Shown here: positions 53,691 through 63,604 of the stretch, one piece after another
Position numbering within the stretch: the stretch's first letter is position 1
Layout of the letters: each line of letters begins with the position of its first letter
Assembly (NCBI GenBank): GCA_944472135.2
Contig: OX235270.1
Location: forward strand, 138,027,632 to 138,091,631
Length of the DNA: 64,000 bases
Source: Trichobilharzia regenti
Lineage: Eukaryota > Platyhelminthes > Trematoda > Strigeidida > Schistosomatidae
Direction: 5' to 3'
Program-made: the position numbers and the translations under genes
Notes under the pieces: model-generated
Database searches by the model: none
What the model saw: only the letters and a program-made list of their open reading frames with translations
What the model was told of the DNA's origin: nothing

Positions 53691-54162
53691 AGGGAGTCTG
53701 TCTCTGTCTGTATGGATTCAACATAGAACTTGCCATCGAAGTGCGGCAGTTCGAGTTGCCACCTTCCAAATAGCACACAGAGGTAGACAAGAAGATGAGT
53801 GAAGAGAATCAATAGAGTTTGACAACTATAAGAGTGAAACAGAATCGGTGATGGTAGAAAGGAATATGAAAGATTACAGAGCCTGAATACATCTGTGCCA
53901 CTGACAACGATTTCGAGCCATGTCACCTATTGTCTCCAGCCATTGATTCCTAAAGTCCCGAGGGCACTGAACGGGAAGTCTGCATCTCCCTACCTGACTC
54001 AGTTTAACTGTCAAGGATTTATTTCATGGATTGATGGCATGTTTTTGTTTAGCCATAACTTACTCTTTTCCAACCTGCACCTATATCAGCTAGTAATGCC
54101 CGTCGGGGGAACCGATGGTTAGGCATGCGCAGCACGTAACCTGGCCATCTCAATCTATGTAC
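53691..54162 (-). pseudogene. RTE-like C-terminal fragment, second family
   Basis: A nucleotide-level homologue of 32815-33310: ATAGAACTTTGCACATATGTGCGGCAGTTC corresponds here to ATAGAACTTGCCATCGAAG and TGCGGCAGTTCGAGTTGCC. On the minus strand the decayed coding part keeps a W.GHVL-type block near 54130-54160. Confidence 0.6.
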
Positions 54163-54224
54163 TGCAGGAAATACTGGACAGCTGATTCGTCCTAGTTTGA
54201 GACTCTTCAGAAGAACGCACCCGG
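54163..54224 (-). ncRNA. hammerhead ribozyme-like motif, core intact but stem III changed
   Basis: On the minus strand: CTGAAGA (all core bases), stem II GTCT..GGAC, then GAAT in place of GAAA, CAGCTGTC and CAGTATTTCC. The change at position 15.1 removes the A-U pair next to the cleavage site, and stem I is weak. It is the best CTGANGA core among the SINE ribozymes here and lies head to head with the SINE at 54225. Confidence 0.65.
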
Positions 54225-54425
54225 CTAGTCCCAGTGGCTTAATGGTATACGAGCTAGCTCGCCTTGTATCCAGGAGGTCCTGAATTTGAACCCCGGTGGG
54301 TGCGTACTGCTGAAGAGTCTCAACCTAAGACAGAACAGCTGTCGAGTGCTCCCAGGTTTTCCAGTGGTTCTCTGACGAATTTCAGCTCACGATGAAATCC
54401 TGTAACCAACCAAATCTCTACAAAC
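54225..54425 (+). mobile_element. tRNA-headed hammerhead SINE
   Basis: A box TGGCTTAATGGTATACGAG, a small GCTAGCTC insertion, B-box-like GAATTTGAACCCC, and then the ribozyme TACTG-CTGAAGA-GTCT..AGAC-AGAACAGCTGTCGAGTGC. Core CTGAAGA and the TACTG stem I strand are kept, but the GAAA segment is altered. The 3' body ends CAAATCTCTACAAACC. Confidence 0.8.
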
Positions 54426-54429
54426 CAAC

Positions 54430-54725
54430 ACGTGATCCATCTTTGTGCTCACCGATTCACCTGCTGCCAGATATATTGGTTGCTCAAAAGATTACACGAA
54501 TACTGTTTTTCATGGCTTTGAAGTGGTGGAAGTAGCGTTTTGAGAAGCGTGATAGTTGAATATCTTGTCAGTTTAAGTCATCTTACCTCCACAATTTCCT
54601 CCATTAAAGTTACCCGTAAGGCCATAAAAGCCTGCCAAAATGATTACGTGTCCAAACAATCTGTACAGCTCAAGCTTTCACCATCGACGTAGACAAGCGA
54701 AAGCTCCATATACACTTTGAAGAAC
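54430..54725 (+). pseudogene. heavily decayed PLE GIY-YIG fragment
   Basis: GATTCACCTGCTGCCAGATA and TATTGGTTGCTC align with the nuclease core DNA of 1836-1885 (CAGTTCACCTGCTC, TACATTGGCCG). The end reads VSKQSVQLKLSPS, like the family C-terminus VQKEFVQPLSLPW. Frames are lost. Confidence 0.45.
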
Positions 54726-55096
54726 TTTCAGTATTGTCTCACTTGCCATCCTTTATTTGTTTATTTAATGTAACATAGTTTTTCGCAATGTTATGTGTTC
54801 AGTACGAATGAGTTGAGTAAGACTACCTGTTTTCTTACCTTATATACTTTGAAAATTAAAAAATTAAAATCTAAGGGAAACTCTTTACTTTACTATACAA
54901 GCAGATGCTAATCTCTTGTAGCATGAATGTCAATGTAGCTTAAAGTAGATTTTAAATTTATCCATATTAAGTTGCACTTCAGATGAGGATAACAAAAAAT
55001 ACATGGTTACATTGTAGAAAATGTCTGTCATGTTTATTCGTATAGTTAGAAAGAATAGAGAAACATTTTAAAGCATACAAGGTCTATACAAACGAT
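54726..55096. other. unassigned sequence
   Basis: AT-rich; nothing is recognised. Confidence 0.4.
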
Positions 55097-55330
55097 AGTG
55101 CGTCGGTGATATAGCAGTTAGGGCGCTCGCCGATCATGCACATGGTTCGGGGATCGATCTCTGGCTGACACACTTCTTTACTTCGCTAGGCCAGAAATAA
55201 TTCTGGTAAAGAAGAAAGGTTGGGCATGAGGCTAGCAACCCCATCCTGTAAAATAAACACTGCTACAGAAACTTCAAGCCACTAGCTTGAAGCCTTATGT
55301 CCCACTGAGGAACGTGAAGGAAAACAACAT
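55097..55330 (+). mobile_element. tRNA-headed SINE, second family
   Basis: This close relative of 38145-38390 has GCGTCGGTGATATAGCAGTT, TCGGGGATCGATCTCTGG, GGCTAGCAACCCCATCCTG and CTTATGTCCCACTGAGGAAC. Substitutions in the B box suggest it is older than 38145-38390. Confidence 0.8.
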
Positions 55331-55494
55331 ACAAACAATGGCTATTCTGTGCTAACCAATGTTATGGCTGTAATTTTAAATGCTTATTTCATTTTTTGCA
55401 ATACGGCTGAAATTCGTCCACCTGCTTAAGCCAGATGACGCTATTAGCTCTGTGTTGCCATGGTGATTTTATGTTACATTAATCACAATAATAG

Positions 55495-56090
55495 CTGTAT
55501 TCTAAACAGTACTTTCGATACATATATAGAATTTTCAGCATGTATACATTAGGTAATACAGGGGTAATAATTAAATACTGCATTTACATTGATAATTCTG
55601 TTAAATAAGAATATGAGTATATATAGTTAAAATTTAAGTAGAAATACTAGCAACATAATAATGAAAGGATAAAAAACTGTCGTTCACTTGGTGTTTTTCA
55701 GTGAGTTAATAATATGTCCTACTTTACACTTTTATCATCACATAAAATGAGTTAAAATGAGGTATTGTATAGTAATTATGCTTAGTCTTCCGAGCATAAA
55801 GTCTTCTATAGTTGCTTCTAGTTCTACATGATAGGATGTTAGCGGGAAGGATTGCGTATAGAGAGTATGATGAGGACCTCACAGGATAATATTCGCTAAA
55901 TTTTGCATGAGTCAGTGTATCTACTGTTTACGACAGCATTAACGAGTTGGTTTAGTGACACCCCACCCACCTCACTGACAGCTTCTAGTGTCCTACCTAG
56001 TGTGATATAGTCTTTCTTAAGTAACCGAGGAAGAAGTAAGTTGTGGGAAGCAGTGACGAAGGATGGACAGAATACAAGAATTAACCTTTG
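55495..56090 (-). pseudogene. CR1 C-terminal and 3' UTR remnant
   Basis: The tail (ACAGTACTTTCGATAC, AGAATTTTCAGCATG near 55530) begins the element. The coding remnant at 55750-56060 on the minus strand matches KDYTILRRMLKVVSRTSGVK and KHLNTCEKW-type sequence of the intact CR1 in broken frames. Confidence 0.7.
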
Positions 56091-56834
56091 ATAAGAAGCT
56101 ATGAACTCGAATCATTTAATTCGCTGCATCAATCAAATAGACAAATCTATGACTTGGAAGAAATGTTGAATGCTAGCTTATGCAATTTAAGCACTTTGAG
56201 AAGTAGATTTGAATCCAGCAAACAGGATGAGCCTTTCTGAAGTTTCACATAAGCATTTTGTACGGATGTGAACAAGCTCAGGGCATGACATACTAGTCCT
56301 TGAATTTTATTGGCTTCTTTAGTAATTTTTTTACTGTGTGTTTTTTTCAAACATTAATTAGACTGAGTTAAAGGATGTAACAGTGATTCTACTGGACACA
56401 GTTGTCAGAAATCTCGTCAGCAAGTACAATCCCGTCCCAGTTGACACAATATTTGGAATAAATCCAAAGTAAAAAGAAGTTTAAGCAAAACTAGATGAAT
56501 CTCAATCTCCACAAATTTGAAAATCCTCAAGAGGTACTTTAAAGAACCCGATTTTTTTCATGAAAGAAGACGATTGCTTAACTCTGTGTTAATATTCAAA
56601 TCATTTTTCATTGGCATTTTTGATCTTTCATTTTGGGGTTGTGCTTCGACTTTTTTTCAGCCAAACTCTAACTTCATGAACTGTAGTCCGTCTTACAAAT
56701 TCATCAGTGCATTACGAAACTTTATTTTTTAACCCATGTGCTTTGAACCTTTGAGTTGTTATCTAAATATTCTTTACTATTCATTACAATTATAGTTTCT
56801 CTTTACGAAGTCTTATTATTATTTTCGTTTTTTT
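56091..56834. other. unassigned sequence
   Basis: Open stretches at 56147-56350 (minus) and 56517-56732 (plus) have no recognisable domain; I do not call genes. Confidence 0.35.
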
Positions 56835-56985
56835 TTCTCTGCGTTCCAAGTGGGACATAGGGCTTTTAACTTGAGCTTTGAAGTACCTGAGGCGTTTTCT
56901 TAAGAGTACGGCAGGAACAAAATGCGGGATTACATGCATGGTTGGCGAGCATCCTACCACTAAACCACCGATGCCCAAATGGGGA
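56835..56985 (-). mobile_element. decayed tRNA-headed SINE, second family
   Basis: The minus strand shows GGTGGTTTAGTGGTAGGATG (A-box-like), a decayed B box and the body ending CCCTATGTCCCACTTGGAAC. Confidence 0.65.
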
Positions 56986-57653
56986 TTATTGTCTAGTCGG
57001 CGTAATTTCATAATTGTTATTGTGTCCAGTTATTTCATGCTATTATATAGGCATACAAGGGGAGCAAACAAGTATAAGAAGAAAGTTTGACAAATGCAGC
57101 ATCTATGAAATAGCTGAAACCATACTGGCAAGAGGATATCTTGTTCACTCCTGAGGCAACAAAGTGGGGCTTATTAACTCCTGCATTCTGAAACAAAATA
57201 TTTCCATTAACAAAAGAAGTTATCGGCTTGTACGGATATTATTGATTTTTATGTTCACTTTCATTATTGGCTGATCTTCACTAGAGGACATTGAAAGGCA
57301 GGCAGAGCTGGACATATGTTTCGTTCCATCTATGGACACCTTGGCAACTGTAATGGAATAGTAAACTGTTCACCTAGTTATTTTGAAATTCTGAATACGA
57401 CCTACGGTGAATTAATGCATGCATGCATCTGAGAAGTTCCGAACTGGGACTCTCTCAACTGTTCCATAATGAATATTGATTCGCTACTGGATGTAACTTT
57501 AGAGCCATCACAGTTATGTATCATAATTGCTTCAAAAACTTGTCACACTGCTGTTAAAATATCGTCTTAAACCTACAGATTGTATATTAAGTAAACACAT
57601 TCTTAAATAGCTGCACCTTCTCTTACGTGAAAACTATGTATGGTTTCATTTAA
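56986..57653. other. unassigned sequence
   Basis: No gene or repeat is recognised. Confidence 0.4.
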
Positions 57654-58140
57654 TTGAAGTCTACTATTTCCTACAAAATATTTAATTCACTAACAAACTG
57701 TCCTCTGTTGAACATCTTGGTTAAGAAGACTGTCTATGCTGTTAAAACCCGAGTAATTGAGATCGTGAAGCCGATACATCCATCTGAACCCATAGAATAT
57801 ACGAAAAAAAACGACGTTACATCCCACTGTATTTACCAGTTTGAATGTACATGTGGGTATACCATAGAGAGGTCTCGTCGATAGTTACAAGTGAGGGCTT
57901 AAGGAGCAAATGGAAGCTGGTGAATTTAGTAATGGCAAAAACAGACGTCTAAGGTCTTCTGTTGCTAAAATTATTATAGAAACAGAACATAAAAATGATG
58001 TTTACACGTCTTTTAAACCTATCTATAAAATACGTTTGGGATGTGTCCTAAAGTTTATGGAAAGGCTAACAACTAAGAAGTCTAAACCACCTATATGCGT
58101 TCAAAATGCAGTTCGTCATCACACTAAACCTTCCTTGATA
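57654..58140 (+). pseudogene. PLE linker and GIY-YIG, frameshifted
   Basis: The first part (57654-57884) has NSLTNCPLLNILVKKTVYAV as linker and CIYQFECTCGYTIERSRR as a damaged nuclease core. A stop and a one-base frame change then lead to SSVAKIIIETEHKNDVYTSF then KPIYKIR and PPICVQNAV (57910-58140). The YIG glycine segment is altered. The downstream end is capped by a SINE. Confidence 0.8.
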
Positions 58141-58179
58141 AACTGTGTTTTAACTTTTTTTAATTTTTTATTTTTGATT

Positions 58180-58352
58180 TACAGCTTGATTCCACACTGT
58201 ATTTTTGGTACTAGTATGGAATTTTCAGCATGGATATCAGTAGCCCAAATTTTGCAGGCCGACCATAGATATCAGGTGTGAGCCGGCGTGGGCTCGAACC
58301 CCGGACCATGTGCATGGTCGGCGAGAGGCCTAACCACTGTGCCACCGACGCA
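58180..58352 (-). mobile_element. full-length tRNA-headed SINE with CR1-like tail
   Basis: This is the clearest copy of the family. The head GCGTCGGTGGCACAGTGGTT (minus strand), T arm GGGGTTCGAGCCC, body GGCCTGCAAAATTTGGGCTA and tail GCTGAAAATTCCATACTAG then CAGTGTGGAATCAAGCTGTA are all present. The tail agrees with the CR1 end (GCTGAAAATTCCACACTGTA) over about 20 bases. Confidence 0.85.
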
Positions 58353-58359
58353 CAGTTAT

Positions 58360-58882
58360 TCCATAGCAGGGCAGATGTACTGTCACCTCTCTTCTTTGAT
58401 TCATTTGTTCCCAGTGTTATTTTGACCCTCATTATCGGCCTTTTAATTTGACCTTTTCCTATTGTTTCACCCGTTAACGCTTTATTACTTCGTATAAATT
58501 CCTATAGCAAGTCCGCGTGTGATCATATTGTTCAAAATGCGTTGTGCAGATACACACTACATGACTTAGATAATTTATTTCTTCTAGTGTTTTGTTGAAA
58601 TACCTCATTGTTCCTACACAGCAAACGCAGATTCCATTAGAAGATAAGTGAATACACTTCAGTAAATTTATTAAGGACACTTTTTATTTAACATCATACA
58701 AGTATATTTCAAAATTAACTAAGTGGAGCACGCCTTCAGGCCATTTATTCACTTTTATTTTGAACAGTTTTAGACTTTGCTTAGAAAAACAGTTTAACTG
58801 TTCTACTATCTCATCACATACTCTGAGCATCTGCCAGTTTTTAAATTAATTAAATTATTATTTTTTCTTTGTAGAATCAAAG
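58360..58882. other. unassigned sequence
   Basis: AT-rich flank of the large PLE; nothing is recognised. Confidence 0.4.
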
Positions 58883-58909
58883 CAAATTAGTCACGAGTTC
58901 TACCGAAAT

Positions 58910-60838
58910 TTGATGAATTCATTAAATCCTGCTTTATTAACCTTTATTGCTTGTTTTAAATTCGTATCGGGAAATAAATGTTTTCAATTCTTGAAGAAGC
59001 GTCTCCCAAAAAGCACTATCAATGCACTAAATGATCTAGTGAAATTGAAGTGCAGGATTGCTAAACACTCTGCACGACGAGATTTTTTGAAAGAATGTAT
59101 CCAGAATAATATTTATCCTCGAACATTTTACAAATCCTTGCGTAAAGATCATCTGAGACCTACACGAGCGAATCTTTACCGTCTTGCTGAATCACATTTG
59201 TCTTCTGAAACAGATGAAATCAGTAATTTATGCCTATTGTCAAGCAAACTGATCAATGTACAAAATGACTTAAACTTCGTATGTTATATTAAATTCACTA
59301 AATATCTGCATGCCACATCAAAAAAGACAAAAGAATCAGAAGTAAAGAAACTGAAGAAGTCACTTTATCCGGAACCGCCAAATGAAATTTTCCCAGTGGA
59401 TATATCTAATTATGTTCATAATTTATCTGATGTTTCCCTATCAAAAGAACAAGCAGAAATTCTGTCATTGGGATTCAAATTCTGTGTTCCCATGAAGAAG
59501 ATAAAGCAAATCGATATCGAATGCCAATTCGAAAATCTTTATGATCAACTTATGGGGCTACATGCCACGTCCAGTGACAGCGAAAGCTGGTTGAAAGCAA
59601 AGATGGTTGATATCGCTCATCAATTTCGAGTCATGCCGACCAATCAAAAGTCGCATATCACCAAAGAACACTGGCGATCTTTAAACAAGCTTCGAAAAGA
59701 CAAAAATCTTGTTATCCTACAAGCTGATAAAGGACAAAGTGTAGTGCTAATGAACAAGATAGATTATCTCGAAAAAATGCATCAAATTCTCGCCGATGAA
59801 TCTAAATTCAAATTGGATAACCATGCAAAAGACCAAACGTTATCAACCGAAAGGAAAATTGTGCAGCATCTACGACAACTCTTCAAAAATAAATACATAG
59901 ACGAAAACACATATAGAAATATCAAACCGATTGGGTCACAAATCCCAAAACTATACGGACGCGTAAAAATACACAAACCAGGAGCGCCGTTAAGACCCAT
60001 ACTCTCTATGATAAACTCGCCGTACCACAGACTAGCACAGTGGTTATGTGAACTGTTGCAGCCATTGTTGAAACGTTTCGGAACACATATAGTCTCTGAT
60101 TCATTTCAATTTGTCAATCAAATTAAAGATTTCAATGTATCCGATAAGCATTTGGTCTCTTTCGATGTTACCTCCCTTTTCACAAATGTGCCAGTTGTTG
60201 AGACTATCGACTTCATATGTAAAGAAGCTGAAGACATACCCATTCCAACATCGGAATTGAGGAAATTACTACTTTTATGTACTAAAAATGTCCAATTCCA
60301 ATTCAACGGGCGTCTGTTCCGTCAAGTTGATGGTGTCGCAATGGGAAGCCCTTTGGGACCACTTTTCGCCGACTTATTCTTGTCACGCCTAGAAACCGGT
60401 GCTTTGCAGCAACATATACAAGAAACAAATGTATACCTAAGATATGTTGATGACATTTTTATTGTCTGTGAAAGCAGATCAAAAGCGGAAGACATGTTGA
60501 TAAAATTCAATTCATGCCATCCAAATCTCAATTTCACAGTAGAACACGAGGAAAACGATACTATGAAATTCCTAGACGTTTTTCTAGCCAAAATGAATGA
60601 TGGCACAATCGAAAGATCTATATTTAGAAAGTCTTCATGGACAGGACAGTACATGCATTTCAAGAGCTTTGTCCCAATCCAGTACAAAAAGAACCTAGTC
60701 AGAACACTGTTCAATAGAGCACGAAAAATTTGTTCTGACATTACCCCCTGCAAAACAATTCAAACAGTTCCAAAGAAACCTGTCTATATCAATTTGCCGT
60801 TCAAAGGAGATGACGTACAAGAAGTAGTGAAACGATGA
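58910..60838 (+). CDS. PLE reverse transcriptase, ends at premature TGA
   Basis: 642 residues. N-terminal ~1-240 is PLE-specific (KHSARRDFLKECIQNNIYPR). Then come LRKDKNLVILQADKGQSVVL and the PLE finger block LYGRVKIHKPGAPLRPILSM. RT motif A is LVSFDVTSLFTNVP with D419, motif B is VAMGSPLGPLFADLFL, and motif C is LRYVDDIFIV with Y512-VDD515. The thumb block is EENDTMKFLDVFLAKM, then WTGQYMHFKSFVP. All catalytic aspartates are present. The frame is closed by TGA at 60836-60838 in the linker, where the related copy at 62700-62760 has an arginine codon. The same frame stays open beyond the stop. A C-to-T change at a CpG is the simplest explanation. RT function may persist, but the fused nuclease would be lost without readthrough. 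Confidence 0.9.
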   Translation: MMNSLNPALLTFIACFKFVSGNKCFQFLKKRLPKSTINALNDLVKLKCRIAKHSARRDFLKECIQNNIYPRTFYKSLRKDHLRPTRANLYRLAESHLSSETDEISNLCLLSSKLINVQNDLNFVCYIKFTKYLHATSKKTKESEVKKLKKSLYPEPPNEIFPVDISNYVHNLSDVSLSKEQAEILSLGFKFCVPMKKIKQIDIECQFENLYDQLMGLHATSSDSESWLKAKMVDIAHQFRVMPTNQKSHITKEHWRSLNKLRKDKNLVILQADKGQSVVLMNKIDYLEKMHQILADESKFKLDNHAKDQTLSTERKIVQHLRQLFKNKYIDENTYRNIKPIGSQIPKLYGRVKIHKPGAPLRPILSMINSPYHRLAQWLCELLQPLLKRFGTHIVSDSFQFVNQIKDFNVSDKHLVSFDVTSLFTNVPVVETIDFICKEAEDIPIPTSELRKLLLLCTKNVQFQFNGRLFRQVDGVAMGSPLGPLFADLFLSRLETGALQQHIQETNVYLRYVDDIFIVCESRSKAEDMLIKFNSCHPNLNFTVEHEENDTMKFLDVFLAKMNDGTIERSIFRKSSWTGQYMHFKSFVPIQYKKNLVRTLFNRARKICSDITPCKTIQTVPKKPVYINLPFKGDDVQEVVKR

Positions 60839-61267
60839 CTCGACAAAGCCATCAAGAGAACTTATTATGCTGCAAAACGTGTTATCCTTAACACCACCAA
60901 GCGAGTGCTTCAACAATCTGGGAAAGACCAGTCGCCAATCCTCGACACTTCAAACTGCATATATCAATTTGAGTGTGTTTGTGGCAGCAAATACATAGGT
61001 CGTACGGAAAGGCGATTGTCTACTCGCATGATGGAGCATTTGCCAAAATGGTTGAAAACAGCTGAGTTCAAAGTGCCAAAATCCTCAATAACAAAACATC
61101 TTGTAGATTACGGACATGATATCGACGCAGTCAAGTCATTTACCATTGTCAGCAAACAAAGAAAAAAGAAGATGCTTGCAATTGCAGAGGCTTGTGCAAT
61201 TCGAATTTATAAACCAGCTCTCTGTATACAAAAGGAGATGGTCGTGACTCTTAATCTACCATGGTAA
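60839..61267 (+). CDS. PLE GIY-YIG endonuclease half, after the stop
   Basis: This is in the same frame as the upstream RT. It begins with the rest of the linker (IKRTYYAAKRVILNTTKR), then CIYQFECVCGSKYIGRTERR and LSTRMMEHLPKWL: the GIY-YIG core with its tyrosines, the conserved Arg and the EH motif. SSITKHLVDYGHDIDAVKSF and LCIQKEMVVTLNLPW complete the domain. It normally works as the C-terminal domain of the RT protein, cutting target DNA. The first ATG (60905-region Met in an unrelated position is absent; the nearest is CTT/CAA context) gives no convincing independent start, so it is best seen as part of the interrupted ORF. Confidence 0.85.
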   Translation, partial: LDKAIKRTYYAAKRVILNTTKRVLQQSGKDQSPILDTSNCIYQFECVCGSKYIGRTERRLSTRMMEHLPKWLKTAEFKVPKSSITKHLVDYGHDIDAVKSFTIVSKQRKKKMLAIAEACAIRIYKPALCIQKEMVVTLNLPW

Positions 61268-61689
61268 TACGTTTTATTCTCTACTTGTTATTATTCTACC
61301 TCTTCTTCTTACTATTATTGTTATTATTATTACCTATTATTACTATTATTCTTGTTTCATCTAAAATTATGCTTTATCAGTAAGATTATCTTAACTCACT
61401 TCAACACTATTAAAACTGTTATTATAACTATTACTATTGATATTAGACTGTTTGCAATTCTCGTTATGTTCCCTAATGACTAATTGTTTATCTAAGTGAT
61501 GTAATTGAAGCGTAATGCAATTTATCTTAATTTTGATCCCTCATACTCTCTCTCCCCTTATCTATTTGAACATGACCTGGAAAACATTCGCACGTGTCTT
61601 TCTGCATGATTAATTCAATGTAGTTTGTTTACTTATCGGTCTTATATCTCCCAATGTAATTTCAAAAGTATATAATATCCGTGTATGTA

Positions 61690-61762
61690 GAGTATTCAGC
61701 TGACGAGTTCTACCGAAATTTGATGAATTAATTAAATCCTGCTTTATTAATCTTTATTGCTT
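61690..61762 (+). ncRNA. hammerhead-like motif in the 3' pseudo-LTR
   Basis: CAG, CTGACGAG (61700-61707), a short loop closed by G-C, GAAA (61715-61718), stem III ATTT/AAAT and cleavage-type ATC, then CTG, which pairs with CAG as stem I; TAGAG/CTTTA could extend it. Core and GAAA are intact, and stem II is minimal. The 5' pseudo-LTR copy is cut inside this motif (it begins ACGAG at 58893), so only the 3' copy is complete. Hammerheads in PLE pseudo-LTRs are established; activity of this one is inferred. Confidence 0.6.
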
Positions 61763-62307
61763 GTTTTAAATTCGTATCGGGAAACAAATGTTTTCAAATT
61801 ACGGAATATACACATTGGGTCATAAGAGTAAATAAGAAGACAGTTGCAGCGAAGAAAATTTTCTTTTCGACGAAGTCATCATCTAGGCTGTACATTCGTG
61901 TATTTATATCAAATGGATGGGAAAGTTCCAGAATAATATCCGGTCAAGGGTCAAATTAATAAAAATAAAAATTGGGAATTGGAATGCCATAATAAACAGG
62001 GGGATGGATAAAACAAACAAAGTAGCATTATAATAACTAAGAAGACTGACATTGTGCAATTAGGGGTTAGAAATGTAGAAATAACAAAATAGACAGGATG
62101 TTTGGATAAAAACTAATGTGATGAATAATTGTTTATGCAATCAGGGATTAAATATGTAGAAATAGTAAGATGACAAAATAAACACTAAGTTCGGGTATGA
62201 AAATATGGTAGTGTAAACAGGGATTAAGAAAAACTTGAAATAACATGAATAAACAGGAAGTTTAGATAAGAAAGGCGATGGGATGGTGATTACTAAAAAT
62301 TACCTGT

Positions 62308-62994
62308 TTATGATGGCCATGGCAAGGACAGGGGTTGGACGTATTTCTTTTGTATACAAAGCGTGGGTTTGAGCTTTTGTATCGCTAGCGCCTCGGCTAT
62401 GCCCAGATGTCTTGATTTTACTCCCTTTGATGGGTTTGATCGAATCTTGTAAATGATTTTGAAGGATTTTTCGAGTGGCGCTGAATGTCCTGAATTCACC
62501 AGGTGTTCTGTCACCGAACTATTTACCCGTTTTCGTTCTCCTTTTACTAGCCAGGCTGGATAGTGTTCACGAGCGCGTTTTTCAAGTCGGCGCATGGTAC
62601 GGCCAACGTACTCAGCTCCACAAGAGCAAGTAAACTGGTATATGCATGTTGAGGTGGCTCAATGCGACAGCTTGTCTTTCGCGTTCTGGCTGAACAGTTT
62701 CTTGCAGGAAAACGTCAGTCGTAGGCTAGCGGCGAAGTATGTTTTCCTCAGCGATTTTGAGAGGCGTCTGCGAAGGATTTCTGCTTCAATATCACCTTTG
62801 AATTCTAGACTAAGCAGAAGCATTTTCTTTGGGACGGATTGGACTTGTTCAGAAGTCTTCTTAGGTTTGAGATTCTTTTCTATGAACCTGGGCGGGAAAC
62901 CATTTTCCATCAGGGTTTTTCGAAGATTACGCAGTTCTTCTTCAACCACTTCCTCGGAGAACGAAAACGCGTAAATAGTTCGGTGACAGAACAC
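62308..62994 (-). pseudogene. PLE linker plus GIY-YIG, long half of fold-back E
   Basis: The minus strand from ~62955 reads EEVVEEELRNLRKTLMENGF and PPRFIEKNLKPKK, LLLSLEFKGDIEAEILRRRL and KSLRKTYFAASLRL (linker). After a stop near 62660 come the nuclease core (CIYQFTCSCGAEYVGRTMRR region), REHYPAWLVKGERKRVNSS, EHLVNSGHSAPLEKSF and CIQKKYVQPLSLPWP (62308-62595). The stop between the linker and nuclease lies at a place similar to, but distinct from, the TGA in the neighbouring PLE. The RT is absent by 5' truncation. Confidence 0.85.
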
Positions 62995-63189
62995 CTGGTG
63001 AATTCAGGACATTCAGCGCCACTCGAAAAATCCTTCAAAATCATTTACAAGATTCGATCAAACCCATCAAAGGGAGTAAAATCAAGACATCTGGGCATAG
63101 CCGAGGCGCTAGCGATACAAAAGCTCAAACCCACGCTTTGTATACAAAAGAAATACGTCCAACCCCTGTCCTTGCCATGGCCATCATAA
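62956..63189 (+). pseudogene. PLE nuclease C-terminal half, short half of fold-back E
   Basis: The sense strand encodes GERKRVNSSVTEHLVNSGHS through LPWPS, identical in protein to the minus copy. It starts abruptly mid-domain, fused head to head to the truncated minus copy. The upstream residues of the apparent ORF (62839-62955) are antisense to the other copy and have no meaning as PLE protein. Confidence 0.85.
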
Positions 63190-63604
63190 ACAGGTAATTT
63201 TTAGTAATCACCATCCCATCGCCTTTCTTATCTAAACTTCCTGTTTATTCATGTTATTTCAAGTTTTTCTTAATCCCTGTTTACACTACCATATTTTCAT
63301 ACCCGAACTTAGTGTTTATTTTGTCATCTTACTATTTCTACATATTTAATCCCTGATTGCATAAACAATTATTCATCACATTAGTTTTTATCCAAACATC
63401 CTGTCTATTTTGTTATTTCTACATTTCTAACCCCTAATTGCACAATGTCAGTCTTCTTAGTTATTATAATGCTACTTTGTTTGTTTTATCCACCCCCCTG
63501 TTTATTATGGCATTCCAATTCCCAATTTTTATTTTTATTAATTTGACCCTTGACCGGATATTATTCTGGAACTTTCCCATCCATTTGATATAAATACACG
63601 AATG

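Larger units (their letters stand above)
58883..61797 (+). mobile_element. near-intact Penelope-like element with pseudo-LTRs
   Basis: The element starts at 58893 and ends with a direct repeat of its own first 95 bp (58893-58987 and 61703-61797, about four differences, offset 2810 bp). This is the pseudo-LTR arrangement known for PLEs. The likely target duplication is CAAATTAGTC at 58883-58892 and at 63669-63678; the right copy has been pushed away by the later fold-back insertion. Coding: RT (58910-60838), one in-frame TGA, then GIY-YIG (to 61267). The 3' UTR is 61268-61702. Confidence 0.88.

Noticed and set aside
62594..62974. 126-codon plus-strand frame across the centre of fold-back E
   Set aside because: It is the reverse strand of the PLE linker and nuclease core, without independent support.
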